A stretch of DNA of 11,032 nt from Euryarchaeota archaeon TMED117 (GCA_002171315.2 NHFS02000087.1:1-11032), one strand, 5' to 3'; positions 1 to 6,710 are shown, numbered from the stretch's first letter. Notes: generated by a model not told the origin, from the letters alone. Program-made: numbers and translations.

Positions 1-1005
1 CGCCACAGCAGAGGAACACATATTCGTAACCTATTAGAAAATTTACAAGAAGGTGAAAGTATTGTTAGTATTTTACCTATTTCGAAAACCCTTGTCGATG
101 AAGTTACTGAAAAGTGTCTCAAGGTGAAACTTGAAGAAGGTCAAAAGCGGCCAAGCTCAGGTTATTTCTTGATGTTTGCTACCAAATTAGGTCTTATCAA
201 AAAGACTGATCTACACGAATATGTCCGAATCAACAGAAATGGGAAATATGCTCTTCGATTCAAACTCGATGATGATTCGCTTGTTAATGTGCAATCGAGT
301 GTAGAGACAGACGACATTGTGATGATATCATCCACTGGTTATGCCAGTCGTTTCAAGTGTGATGCTATCCGAACTTCTGGAAGAGTATCTGGTGGTATTT
401 ATGGAATCAAGGTCGGAACTCGAAAGGGATCTGGCGGAGGACATGTTGTTGGGATGCTGGCTATGAGTGACCATGAATCACAAATCCTGACAATTTCAAA
501 GTACGGTATGGCAAAGCGCAGCAGACTTGGAACAGCAGTTCGCGTCCCTGATCTCGATCGTGATGGAAATGAACGATTTGATGATGATGGTCAGATGAAA
601 ATGATGACCGACGGATACCGTTCAACAAATCCAGGTGCAAAGGGTGTCCGGACAATGAAACTCGATGAGCAATTCAACGATGAACTGATCAGTGTCCGAC
701 GTATTCCTGATTCTGAAGATAACCTCTTCGTCCTTACTAAGAAAGGAATGATGATTCGTCTTGCTGTAAATCAGACCAAAGAGACTTCAGGAAAATCTAC
801 CAGAGGAACCCGAATTATGGAACTTCGAAACAAGAAGAAGACATCCTTTGAAGATGAGATTATTTTCACTGCTCGCCTTCCAGCTGAACTTGTTGAACAA
901 GATGAATTTGAAGCCATGGATACAGATGGTGATGGGGTCGTTAGTCGAGAGGAATTTGAAGCAGCACAGGCCTCAAAGTCAGACTTAATTCTTGAAGAAG
1001 AGTGA
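1..1005 (+). CDS. gyrA: DNA gyrase subunit A, C-terminal part (5' end outside window)
   Basis: The frame is open from base 1 to a TGA at 1003-1005, so the true start lies upstream. Only the DNA-wrapping C-terminal domain is present; the catalytic tyrosine domain is off-window. Recognisable GyrA pinwheel signatures include RGTHIRNLL followed by ILPI (near 13-81), FATKLGLIKKT (175-207), a YGMAKRS turn near 505-525, NPGAKGV (628-648) and LTKKGMMIRL (733-762). These match the repeating blades of bacterial GyrA, which bends DNA around the enzyme so that it can introduce negative supercoils with GyrB. Compared with E. coli GyrA there are insertions: about 28 residues after ILPI (82-165) and an acidic DxDxDG insert in a later blade (about 529-610). 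The tail after the last blade holds an EF-hand loop (919-954) where E. coli has a plain acidic tail. ParC is less likely because the blades are many and well kept. Gyrase in this kind of archaeon is usually regarded as bacterial in origin. Confidence 0.9.
   Translation, partial: RHSRGTHIRNLLENLQEGESIVSILPISKTLVDEVTEKCLKVKLEEGQKRPSSGYFLMFATKLGLIKKTDLHEYVRINRNGKYALRFKLDDDSLVNVQSSVETDDIVMISSTGYASRFKCDAIRTSGRVSGGIYGIKVGTRKGSGGGHVVGMLAMSDHESQILTISKYGMAKRSRLGTAVRVPDLDRDGNERFDDDGQMKMMTDGYRSTNPGAKGVRTMKLDEQFNDELISVRRIPDSEDNLFVLTKKGMMIRLAVNQTKETSGKSTRGTRIMELRNKKKTSFEDEIIFTARLPAELVEQDEFEAMDTDGDGVVSREEFEAAQASKSDLILEEE
550..585 (+). other. EF-hand-like acidic loop inserted in a GyrA blade
   Basis: Translated in the gyrA frame, this segment reads DLDRDGNERFDD. 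Aspartates fall at loop positions 1, 3 and 5, Gly at 6, and acidic residues at 11 and 12, followed by more acidic residues. This resembles a calcium-binding DxDxDG loop of EF-hand or dockerin type, with Asp in place of the usual Glu at position 12. It sits inside an insertion of roughly 25 residues between the conserved KRS turn and the TNPGAKGV strand. Calcium binding is inferred from pattern only. Confidence 0.5.
919..954 (+). other. Canonical EF-hand loop in the GyrA tail
   Basis: The gyrA frame encodes DTDGDGVVSREE here: D1, D3, D5, G6, V8 and E12 all fit the canonical 12-residue EF-hand loop. An acidic, helix-prone stretch precedes it (AELVEQDEFEAM) and a helix-prone stretch follows (FEAAQASKSD), as an EF-hand requires. 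It lies about 17 residues before the stop codon, outside the pinwheel blades. A single unpaired EF-hand could bind calcium, or dimerise with another hand such as the blade insert; this is inference. Confidence 0.72.
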
Positions 1006-1022
1006 AATTGCCCAATCGACGC

Positions 1023-1047
1023 CTTCAAACATGATTCATGTCTGAGG
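1023..1047. repeat. Imperfect palindrome between gyrA and the DRE-TIM synthase gene
   Basis: Arms ACATG (1029-1033) and CATGT (1037-1041) flank a 3-base centre. After one mismatch (1028/1042) the pairing resumes with TCA (1025-1027) against TGA (1043-1045), then a G-T wobble and a C-G pair. As RNA this would be a hairpin of about 10 pairs; as DNA it could be an operator. It lies just 5' of the synthase gene and 3' of gyrA, so it could serve as a transcription signal for either. Its function is unproven. Confidence 0.4.
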
Positions 1048-1087
1048 TTGGTTGTACCGGATAGTTTCAACTGGTATGGTGAGATAT

Positions 1088-2347
1088 ATGGATGAGCGTT
1101 CTTTGATTTATGATTGGAATACCATTGAGTATGAATTTAACAGAAATCCAAACAACCATCCACACAGTGTTTGGTTTGATGATGAGACTCTACGTGATGG
1201 TTTGCAAAGTCCATCTGCCCGTAATCCTACGATTGAACAGAAAATCGAATTACTTACCTACATGGAGAAACTTGGAATCCAAAAAGTTGACCTTGGATTA
1301 CCTGGTGCAGGACCATTCCACGTCGAGCATATTGATTCAATGCTGAACCATATTACTGAAAATGACTACTCAATCCGTCCAGGTGCTGCAGTTCGAACCC
1401 TAATGAATGATATTGAGCCACTCGTTGAGTTGCAACAAAAACACGGTATTCCAGTTCAAGCTTCCGCTTTCCTTGGTACAAGTCCCATACGACAATATGC
1501 TGAAGGATGGACAATGGAAAAGTTACTCTCGACAATGGAAAAAGCAGTTTCATTTGCAGTTGAGAACGACGTACCGGTCATGTTTGTGACTGAAGACACA
1601 ACTCGTTCAAAGCCAGAAGATATCAAACTCATCTATCAACGAGCAATGGAACTTGGAGTTCGTAGAATTTGTGTTTGTGATACCTGTGGGCACGTTACAC
1701 CAAATGGGGTCAAAAAACTTCTCAATTTTATAGACGAAGAAGTCATCAAAGACGGAGGCTACAACAGAAGTGATATCGAAGTCAATTGGCATGGTCATCA
1801 AGATCGAGGACTGGGTGTTGCAAACAATATTGCAGCAGTAGAAGCAGGAGCAGATGTTGTTCATGGCACTGCACTCGGTCTTGGAGAGCGAGCAGGAAAT
1901 GCACCTCTGGATCAAACACTTGTAAATTTGAAACTGATGGGAGCAATCGATAACGATCTTTCCGTTCTTGGAGAATACATGCAAAAAGCACACGAGTATA
2001 CTGAGGTACCTTTGCCAAGAAACTATCCAGTATTCGGTCAAGATGCTTTTGAAACAGGAACAGGAGTTCATGCATCTGCTGTCATTAAAGCAATGAAGAA
2101 AGGTGATCACTGGCTTGCAGACCGAGTTTATTCAGGAGTTCCTGCTGGAGAATTTGGATTAGAACAGGTCATCCGTATTGGACATATGGCAGGTCGTTCA
2201 AACATCATTTGGTGGTTACAACAGCGAAATTACGAAGCAACTGATGAACTGGTGTCTCACCTTTTCGAGGTTGCAAAATCTCAAAGAAGACTCATGGATG
2301 ATCAAGAAGTTGTTGAAGCGATTAAGGTCTTTGAATTAAAGAACTAA
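1088..2347 (+). CDS. 2-isopropylmalate/homocitrate synthase-like DRE-TIM enzyme
   Basis: This protein belongs to the DRE-TIM metallolyase superfamily, whose synthase members condense acetyl-CoA with a 2-oxo acid. With the ATG at 1088 it is 419 aa. The signature DETLRDGLQSP is at residues 32-42, with the catalytic Arg36-Asp37 pair. The metal-binding histidines are in WHGHQDRGLGVAN (His235 and His237), followed by VHGTALGLGERAGN (about 258-271) and a C-terminal communication region beginning TGVHAS. The LeuA regulatory domain (normally bringing the protein to about 510 aa) is absent, so leucine feedback in the usual way is unlikely. The HGHQDRG form differs from the HCHND form of classical LeuA, so the substrate could be 2-oxoisovalerate, 2-oxoglutarate, pyruvate or even oxaloacetate. 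No leuB, leuC or leuD lies nearby. Start choice: GGTGAG at 1078-1083 sits 4 bases before ATG 1088; in-frame TTG 1052 and ATG 1076 are alternatives. The gene ends tail to tail with the zinc hydrolase gene, overlapping by 4 bases. Confidence 0.85.
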   Translation: MDERSLIYDWNTIEYEFNRNPNNHPHSVWFDDETLRDGLQSPSARNPTIEQKIELLTYMEKLGIQKVDLGLPGAGPFHVEHIDSMLNHITENDYSIRPGAAVRTLMNDIEPLVELQQKHGIPVQASAFLGTSPIRQYAEGWTMEKLLSTMEKAVSFAVENDVPVMFVTEDTTRSKPEDIKLIYQRAMELGVRRICVCDTCGHVTPNGVKKLLNFIDEEVIKDGGYNRSDIEVNWHGHQDRGLGVANNIAAVEAGADVVHGTALGLGERAGNAPLDQTLVNLKLMGAIDNDLSVLGEYMQKAHEYTEVPLPRNYPVFGQDAFETGTGVHASAVIKAMKKGDHWLADRVYSGVPAGEFGLEQVIRIGHMAGRSNIIWWLQQRNYEATDELVSHLFEVAKSQRRLMDDQEVVEAIKVFELKN

Positions 2348-3654
2348 GCTTCTTCTTCAACATTATCTTCTCTGTTGACTTCTTCCATGGTCGTTTCAAG
2401 CCATCCACTGTCCACACTACCACCGTCCCATTCACCAACAACTTCGACTTCAATTTCTTCTTCCTCTCTCCAGACAGGTTCATCAAGAGATCCTTGAGTG
2501 ATGAATCTGCCATGGATGTCGACTTGCTCTTCAAGAAGTGACATGTGTTTTGAAACAGGTAGGAAGTGCCCAACGGGCATTCCAGCGGCAACGAATGGAT
2601 TTGTGGCGATACATATCATCAAACCATCCTCAGGCGCTAGGATATCGACCGAGAGGCCTGGTGTTGCAGGGTCGGAAATACGAGCAACGACATCGCCTTC
2701 TTTCATGATCGACCCACAATCCACAAACAGATCCAGCAATCCACCTTCTCCCGCACGTAACCATGTAGATCCACTTGCCAACATTCTAAATCGAGGCCTA
2801 TGTGGCTTTTCAGGAATCATTTTCAGACTACGTAATATGTTGACTACTCCATGAACTGCAACCTTCACTGAGCCTTGATCCAGCCAATTTGCTCCACCAC
2901 CTTCGTAGGTTATTGATGGGATATCGAGTTCATTCGCATTGCTTCGAAGAGAACCACTCGGTGGCTTTGAATCTAATATGATCTCTATTCCAAATGCTTT
3001 CGCAAGTATGTTCGAACCAGCATGTGCTAGGTCCACACGTATCTGGGGCATGTTCGAACGGCCCTTTCCTGCACTATGTAAGTCAATAATTGCATCCGAA
3101 TCCTCGATTAAGTATCTCCAAACCTGATGAGCAACTCTTCGAGTTGAGGATCCTTTAGGATTACCAGGGAAATTTCGATTCAAATCTCTACCATCGGGGA
3201 AGTATCTTGATTTTGATCTGTATCCAGGCATATTGACAACTGGTACGATTCGAATTGTTCCAGCCAAGGTTTCAGGATTCAATGGTTTGTCTTTTTCAGT
3301 GAATGAATTTCCAAGTAGATGAGTACAAGCAGATGGTCCTGTCAATTCATCCCCATGCATTCCACCAAGAATCGTAATCGTTGGTCCGGGCCTACTCCCA
3401 TGGATAATTGTAACCGGAGTTGCCCATGGATCTCCTAAACTGACTTCTAACAAAGGAAGGTCGATTGTACGGATTGTACCCCGCTTGATTGTCTTTCGAT
3501 AAAATTTGTAATCGGACCACTCCGATTTCCTATCCCATTCTGTTCTATCTTCAGTCTTATGTTCTGCAAGAGCTTTCTCAATGACCTTTCTACGACGCCT
3601 CGATAATTCGTGAGCGATTCTTACTCGCCTTGATTTCTTCGATTTTCGGGCCAT
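2344..3654 (-). CDS. AstE/AspA-family zinc hydrolase (M14-like deacylase)
   Basis: This 436-aa member of the succinylglutamate desuccinylase/aspartoacylase family belongs to the M14 carboxypeptidase fold and would cleave an amide bond of a small N-acylated compound. Zinc ligands are visible in GGMHGDE (His100, Glu103) and DLHSAGKG (His193). Arg160 in DLNRNFPG (158-164) is a likely substrate-binding residue and Glu251 in TYEGGG is the expected catalytic glutamate. Residues about 289-365 form a beta-rich, lipoyl-like hammerhead domain common in this family. Unusual are the very basic N-terminus (about 33 residues, rich in Lys/Arg with KSKKSRR) and an acidic tail of about 45 residues. The start ATG at 3654 is supported by a GAGGT Shine-Dalgarno (complement of 3662-3666) 7 bases upstream. 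It lies 18 bases after the tpiA stop, so it is probably the last gene of a three-gene operon. The substrate is unknown; astE and aspA would both be over-calls. Confidence 0.85.
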   Translation of the reverse strand: MARKSKKSRRVRIAHELSRRRRKVIEKALAEHKTEDRTEWDRKSEWSDYKFYRKTIKRGTIRTIDLPLLEVSLGDPWATPVTIIHGSRPGPTITILGGMHGDELTGPSACTHLLGNSFTEKDKPLNPETLAGTIRIVPVVNMPGYRSKSRYFPDGRDLNRNFPGNPKGSSTRRVAHQVWRYLIEDSDAIIDLHSAGKGRSNMPQIRVDLAHAGSNILAKAFGIEIILDSKPPSGSLRSNANELDIPSITYEGGGANWLDQGSVKVAVHGVVNILRSLKMIPEKPHRPRFRMLASGSTWLRAGEGGLLDLFVDCGSIMKEGDVVARISDPATPGLSVDILAPEDGLMICIATNPFVAAGMPVGHFLPVSKHMSLLEEQVDIHGRFITQGSLDEPVWREEEEIEVEVVGEWDGGSVDSGWLETTMEEVNREDNVEEEA

Positions 3655-3661
3655 AGGAAAA

Positions 3662-3666
3662 ACCTC
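3662..3666 (-). promoter_or_regulatory. Shine-Dalgarno site for the zinc hydrolase
   Basis: On the minus strand this reads GAGGT, 7 bases before the ATG at 3654. It supports that start and lies in the 18-base gap after the tpiA stop codon, in keeping with translation from a shared message. Confidence 0.6.
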
Positions 3667-3672
3667 GGTGCT

Positions 3673-4338
3673 TTACTTTAATCCGTTTACAAGGTCGTTC
3701 AGGACCATCTCAACATCGACTGCCTTGGTAACTCCTGATGCAAGTAATACTCCATGTGCTCCCAATTGAACCGCTGTTCGCACATCATTTCCATCTTTCA
3801 CACCAGCGCCACATAGAACACGAACATTTGGGTTGATATTTTGAACGGCCTTTACAGTATCCCGAACGATTGCGGGATCTGCAGAGGTGACAGAGATATC
3901 TCCACCAATAAGTTCTGGAGGCTCTACGGCGATGAATGTAGGATTCATGCCTGCAAGAGCTTGTGCTTCATTCACATCAATAGCACAAGCGCATATTGGA
4001 AAACCATCTGGCAGTGCATCAATGAGTTTTCCAATTCGAGAATGTTCAGATTTGTGTTCTGCGTGATTGATAATTGTACCTGTTGCACCATGTTCTATAG
4101 CGTTGTCTGGTTGCAACCATCCAGTATTTGAGCCAAATCCTACTGGATCCAAATGTTGAGTCCAAACTTCGAGAGAAGGTGCAGCTTGTACGACTGAACT
4201 TAGATCAAAAGCAGAAACTACTGCAACCATTCTCAAATGGTCTTGTGAAGCCTTTTCCATAGCCTTTGCTAATTTCACAGCATTCAATCCTAATGCGGAA
4301 GCATATGTTTTGAAATTAACAACGATGAGTGGCTGCAT
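3673..4338 (-). CDS. tpiA: Triosephosphate isomerase, archaeal type
   Basis: The enzyme interconverts dihydroxyacetone phosphate and glyceraldehyde 3-phosphate in the cytoplasm, in glycolysis and gluconeogenesis. From the ATG at 4338 it is 221 aa, the compact archaeal length rather than the roughly 250 aa of bacterial and eukaryotic enzymes. It begins with the expected VNFKTY strand (Asn8, Lys10). The catalytic histidine is His92 in IINHAEHK, and the catalytic glutamate is Glu139 in AVEPPELIGG. The phosphate-binding loops are seen in VLCGAGVKDGNDV and LGAHGVLLASGV near the C-terminus. The frame extends upstream to 4425, but that 29-residue extension is not family-like and would overlap the previous gene; the inner ATG fits known archaeal N-termini. 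No clear Shine-Dalgarno precedes it. It sits 46 bases downstream of the nucleotidyltransferase gene on the same strand. Confidence 0.95.
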   Translation of the reverse strand: MQPLIVVNFKTYASALGLNAVKLAKAMEKASQDHLRMVAVVSAFDLSSVVQAAPSLEVWTQHLDPVGFGSNTGWLQPDNAIEHGATGTIINHAEHKSEHSRIGKLIDALPDGFPICACAIDVNEAQALAGMNPTFIAVEPPELIGGDISVTSADPAIVRDTVKAVQNINPNVRVLCGAGVKDGNDVRTAVQLGAHGVLLASGVTKAVDVEMVLNDLVNGLK

Positions 4339-4384
4339 GGTGTTGCGTGTATGATGTTCTTCTTGAGTTCTTCCACGACATGGT

Positions 4385-5386
4385 TCACTTGATTGGCCAT
4401 TGGGCACCATCGAGTACAGTGCCATCTGGTATTATCGAATTGTGATCAACAACAACATTGTTCAGACGGCAATTCTTTCCAATCGTCGAACCTCTTCCTA
4501 TCATTGTATTGCTTAGGATTGATTTTTCTTTGACTTGAACGTCATCAAGTAAACTGCATCTTGATAAAATTGAATCATTGATTTTAGAATTCTTAGCAAG
4601 CATAGTATGTTCTACTGTGCATGTTTCACCAATTTGTACAGAAGAATCAGCATGCCAATTTGTACCCTTTCTTGACCCGGATTTCCATCGCTGATTCGCA
4701 ATACATGCTTGGACTCCAGAAGACCAACTTTCAGGTGTTCCTGCATCAATAAAATAACCTTCAAATGCATAGCCATTCAATTCATTCTCTTCTGCTAGTA
4801 CGGGAAAAACCTCTCGTTCAAGAGAACATTTTCCTGTTGGAATATATGAAAAAATATCCTCTTCAAAGAGATATGATCCAGCATTAATTAAGTTAGAAAA
4901 GACTTCTTCATGCTTTGGTTTTTCTTTAAATTGAGTGATTCTATTATCGTCATCAATTCCTACAATTCCAAATCGTGTTGGGTCTTCTACTTCCCAAAGT
5001 GCAAGCGTACCAATACCTCCGTTCTTATCGTGCAAGTCAATCCCTTTTTGCATATTTAAAGAAGAGATAATGTCTCCATTAAGGCAAGCAAATTGCCCAG
5101 AGATTACATCTCGACAGTTCCCCAGTGCTCCTCCAGTTCCTAATGGCTCAGTTTCTTTTACGATTCGAACATCGAATGGGACTTCATTTTCATTGAAATA
5201 TTGTTCAATCATATCGACTTTGTATCCTCCAGCCACAACAACTTCGTCGACCTTGTCGCTTGGGATGACTTCAACAACGTGCTCAAGCAACGTTTTGTCT
5301 AACATGGGGAGGATTGGTTTTGGAATGCCATAGGTCCATGGACGCAGCCGAGTTCCAAAGCCTCCTGCTAAAACAACGACTTGCAT
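4385..5386 (-). CDS. Sugar-phosphate nucleotidyltransferase with C-terminal left-handed beta-helix
   Basis: This 333-aa enzyme is of the NDP-sugar pyrophosphorylase family, which joins a sugar 1-phosphate to an NTP, releasing pyrophosphate, to supply activated sugars for glycans. It opens with VVLAGGFGTRLRPWT (residues 4-18) and GIPKPILP (20-27), the nucleotide-binding and catalytic motifs. LNGDII carries the metal-binding aspartate; FKEKP, LINAGSYLF and FIDAGTPESW are further family blocks. The last 85 or so residues show imperfect hexapeptide repeats (for example IGETCTV, MIGRGSTIGKNCRL), typical of a left-handed beta-helix that governs oligomerisation or regulation. Sequence alone does not separate mannose-1-phosphate guanylyltransferase from glucose-1-phosphate uridylyl- or thymidylyltransferase. 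ATG 5386 gives the standard N-terminus; an in-frame ATG at 5410 would add 8 residues. It is probably the first gene of an operon with tpiA and the zinc hydrolase. Confidence 0.88.
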   Translation of the reverse strand: MQVVVLAGGFGTRLRPWTYGIPKPILPMLDKTLLEHVVEVIPSDKVDEVVVAGGYKVDMIEQYFNENEVPFDVRIVKETEPLGTGGALGNCRDVISGQFACLNGDIISSLNMQKGIDLHDKNGGIGTLALWEVEDPTRFGIVGIDDDNRITQFKEKPKHEEVFSNLINAGSYLFEEDIFSYIPTGKCSLEREVFPVLAEENELNGYAFEGYFIDAGTPESWSSGVQACIANQRWKSGSRKGTNWHADSSVQIGETCTVEHTMLAKNSKINDSILSRCSLLDDVQVKEKSILSNTMIGRGSTIGKNCRLNNVVVDHNSIIPDGTVLDGAQWPIK

Positions 5387-5501
5387 GGTTTTGGGGCCAT
5401 GTTTTGGCATTTGAAGTTGTACCCTTTCGGACAGGAAATCACAAGGAAACCTTTCCGCACAGTTCAAAGACGTTCTTCCATTCGCAGGTAATAGTGATAG
5501 T
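5387..5501. promoter_or_regulatory. Divergent intergenic region, nucleotidyltransferase / sucC
   Basis: This segment must hold the promoters of the minus-strand sugar operon and the plus-strand sucCD operon. I see no convincing TATA box on either strand. It does contain an inverted repeat, GGAAA-CC-TTTCC at 5445-5456, and a related CCTTTCGG a little to the left (near 5423-5430). These could be a shared operator, but that is speculative. Confidence 0.4.
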
Positions 5502-6710
5502 ATGAATATCCACGAATACCAAGGGAAAGCATTGTTCAAGCAACATGGCGTAAAAGTCGTCGAAGGCGTTCATTGCACGTCCGTATCCGCAGCACTCGAT
5601 GCTTATGACCAACTTCAATCAAAGGTTGTAGCGGTAAAATCACAAATACATGCAGGAGGAAGAGGTAAAGGAAATCTGTATTCACCTGAAAGCCGAGACT
5701 TGGTTATGGAAGGTGGGGTTAAGATTGCCTTTTCAAAAGAGGATGTTGAAACCTATGCCACAAATATTCTAGGTAATGTTCTCGTAACAAAACAAACTGG
5801 CGATGAAGGAAAAGTTGTAAATCATCTCTATGTCGAATCTGGTTGCGATATTGCACATGAATACTATCTTGCTCTGCTTGTTGATCGTGAACAAAAATCA
5901 GTTCTCGTCATGGCATCTACGGAAGGTGGAATGGATATTGAAGAGGTTGCAGAGGAAACTCCTGAACTTCTCCATAAACTGAATATTGATCCAAATGCTG
6001 GTTTGTTGGGCTATCAAATCAGAGATCTTGGGCTTGCTCTTGGTCTGCAAGGGGCTGCTCACAAGTCCTTTGGGAAAATGTTGAAGGCCTTGTATTCACT
6101 ATTCCTTATGGAAGATTGTGCAATGGTTGAGATTAATCCACTGGTCCGATCATCGGATGATGAAATGATTGCACTCGATGCAAAGGTTAGTTTTGATGAG
6201 AATGCAGAATTTAGACATAAATCTTGGGATGACATTCGAGACCTTTCTGAAGAAGAAGACGTTGAAATCCGAGCTAAAGAAACAGGTCTTTCTTATGTTA
6301 AACTCGATGGAAACATTGGATGTTTGGTCAACGGAGCAGGATTAGCAATGGCAACGATGGACGTCATCAAACTTTACGGGGGAGAGCCTGCGAATTTCCT
6401 TGATGTTGGTGGGGGGGCAAATGAAGAACAAGTAAAAACAGCCTTTTCAATCATTCTTGAAGATCCAAACGTCAAAGGTGTTCTCGTGAACATCTTTGGA
6501 GGAATTATGCGTTGTGATATCATTGCTCGAGGCGTCATTGCTGCGACTGAATCTCTTGGGCTGACCGTTCCTCTGGTTGTCAGACTCGCAGGAACAAACG
6601 TCGATGAAGGAAAGGCAATCCTTGCTGCTTCTACTCTCAACATACATCCTGCTGATGACCTTGCTGAAGGTGCTCAAAAGATTGTAAAACTCATTGGAGG
6701 TGATGTCTGA
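5502..6710 (+). CDS. sucC: Succinyl-CoA synthetase, beta subunit
   Basis: This 402-aa subunit is the nucleotide- and succinate-binding half of the TCA-cycle enzyme that interconverts succinyl-CoA and succinate with substrate-level phosphorylation. The N-terminus MNIHEYQGKALF is the family start. ATP-grasp features include Lys46 in VAVKSQIHAGGRGKG (43-57); later come STEGGMDIEEVAEETPE, the metal-site region MVEINPLV, NGAGLAMATMDVIKLYGGEPANFLDVGGGA (split across the linker), and VNIFGGIMRCD. The 14-residue insert after GGRGKG (residues 58-71) and the VTKQTG motif resemble alphaproteobacterial and mitochondrial beta subunits more than the compact E. coli form. Nucleotide choice (ADP or GDP) is not settled. 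Its stop codon overlaps the sucD start by one base (TGATG), pointing to translational coupling. Only a weak GTGAT-like ribosome site precedes it. It probably opens a sucC-sucD-primase operon. Confidence 0.96.
   Translation: MNIHEYQGKALFKQHGVKVVEGVHCTSVSAALDAYDQLQSKVVAVKSQIHAGGRGKGNLYSPESRDLVMEGGVKIAFSKEDVETYATNILGNVLVTKQTGDEGKVVNHLYVESGCDIAHEYYLALLVDREQKSVLVMASTEGGMDIEEVAEETPELLHKLNIDPNAGLLGYQIRDLGLALGLQGAAHKSFGKMLKALYSLFLMEDCAMVEINPLVRSSDDEMIALDAKVSFDENAEFRHKSWDDIRDLSEEEDVEIRAKETGLSYVKLDGNIGCLVNGAGLAMATMDVIKLYGGEPANFLDVGGGANEEQVKTAFSIILEDPNVKGVLVNIFGGIMRCDIIARGVIAATESLGLTVPLVVRLAGTNVDEGKAILAASTLNIHPADDLAEGAQKIVKLIGGDV
6696..6704 (+). promoter_or_regulatory. Strong Shine-Dalgarno site for sucD
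   Basis: GGAGGTGAT lies 5 bases before the sucD ATG at 6710, inside the end of sucC. It matches most of the 16S anti-Shine-Dalgarno complement and is the strongest ribosome site in the window. Together with the TGATG overlap it fixes the sucD start. Confidence 0.8.

Noticed and set aside
1..1005. Assignment of the first gene as topoisomerase IV ParC
   Set aside because: The C-terminal domain retains several well-formed pinwheel blades with GyrA-type strands, whereas ParC C-terminal domains are more degenerate. The GyrA-box itself is off-window, so a small doubt remains.
1607..2110. Long minus-strand reading frame (167 codons) inside the DRE-TIM synthase gene
   Set aside because: It lies wholly antisense to a gene with clear family motifs, and its cysteine/serine-rich composition is typical of an antisense shadow.
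4339..4425. 29-residue N-terminal extension of triosephosphate isomerase
   Set aside because: Archaeal TIMs begin just before the VNFKTY strand; the extension is not family-like and would overlap the end of the nucleotidyltransferase gene.
5387..5539. 51-residue N-terminal extension of the nucleotidyltransferase
   Set aside because: The family starts directly with the VVLAGGFGTRL strand, and the extension would run into the start of sucC on the opposite strand. Only the short ATG 5410 alternative remains plausible.
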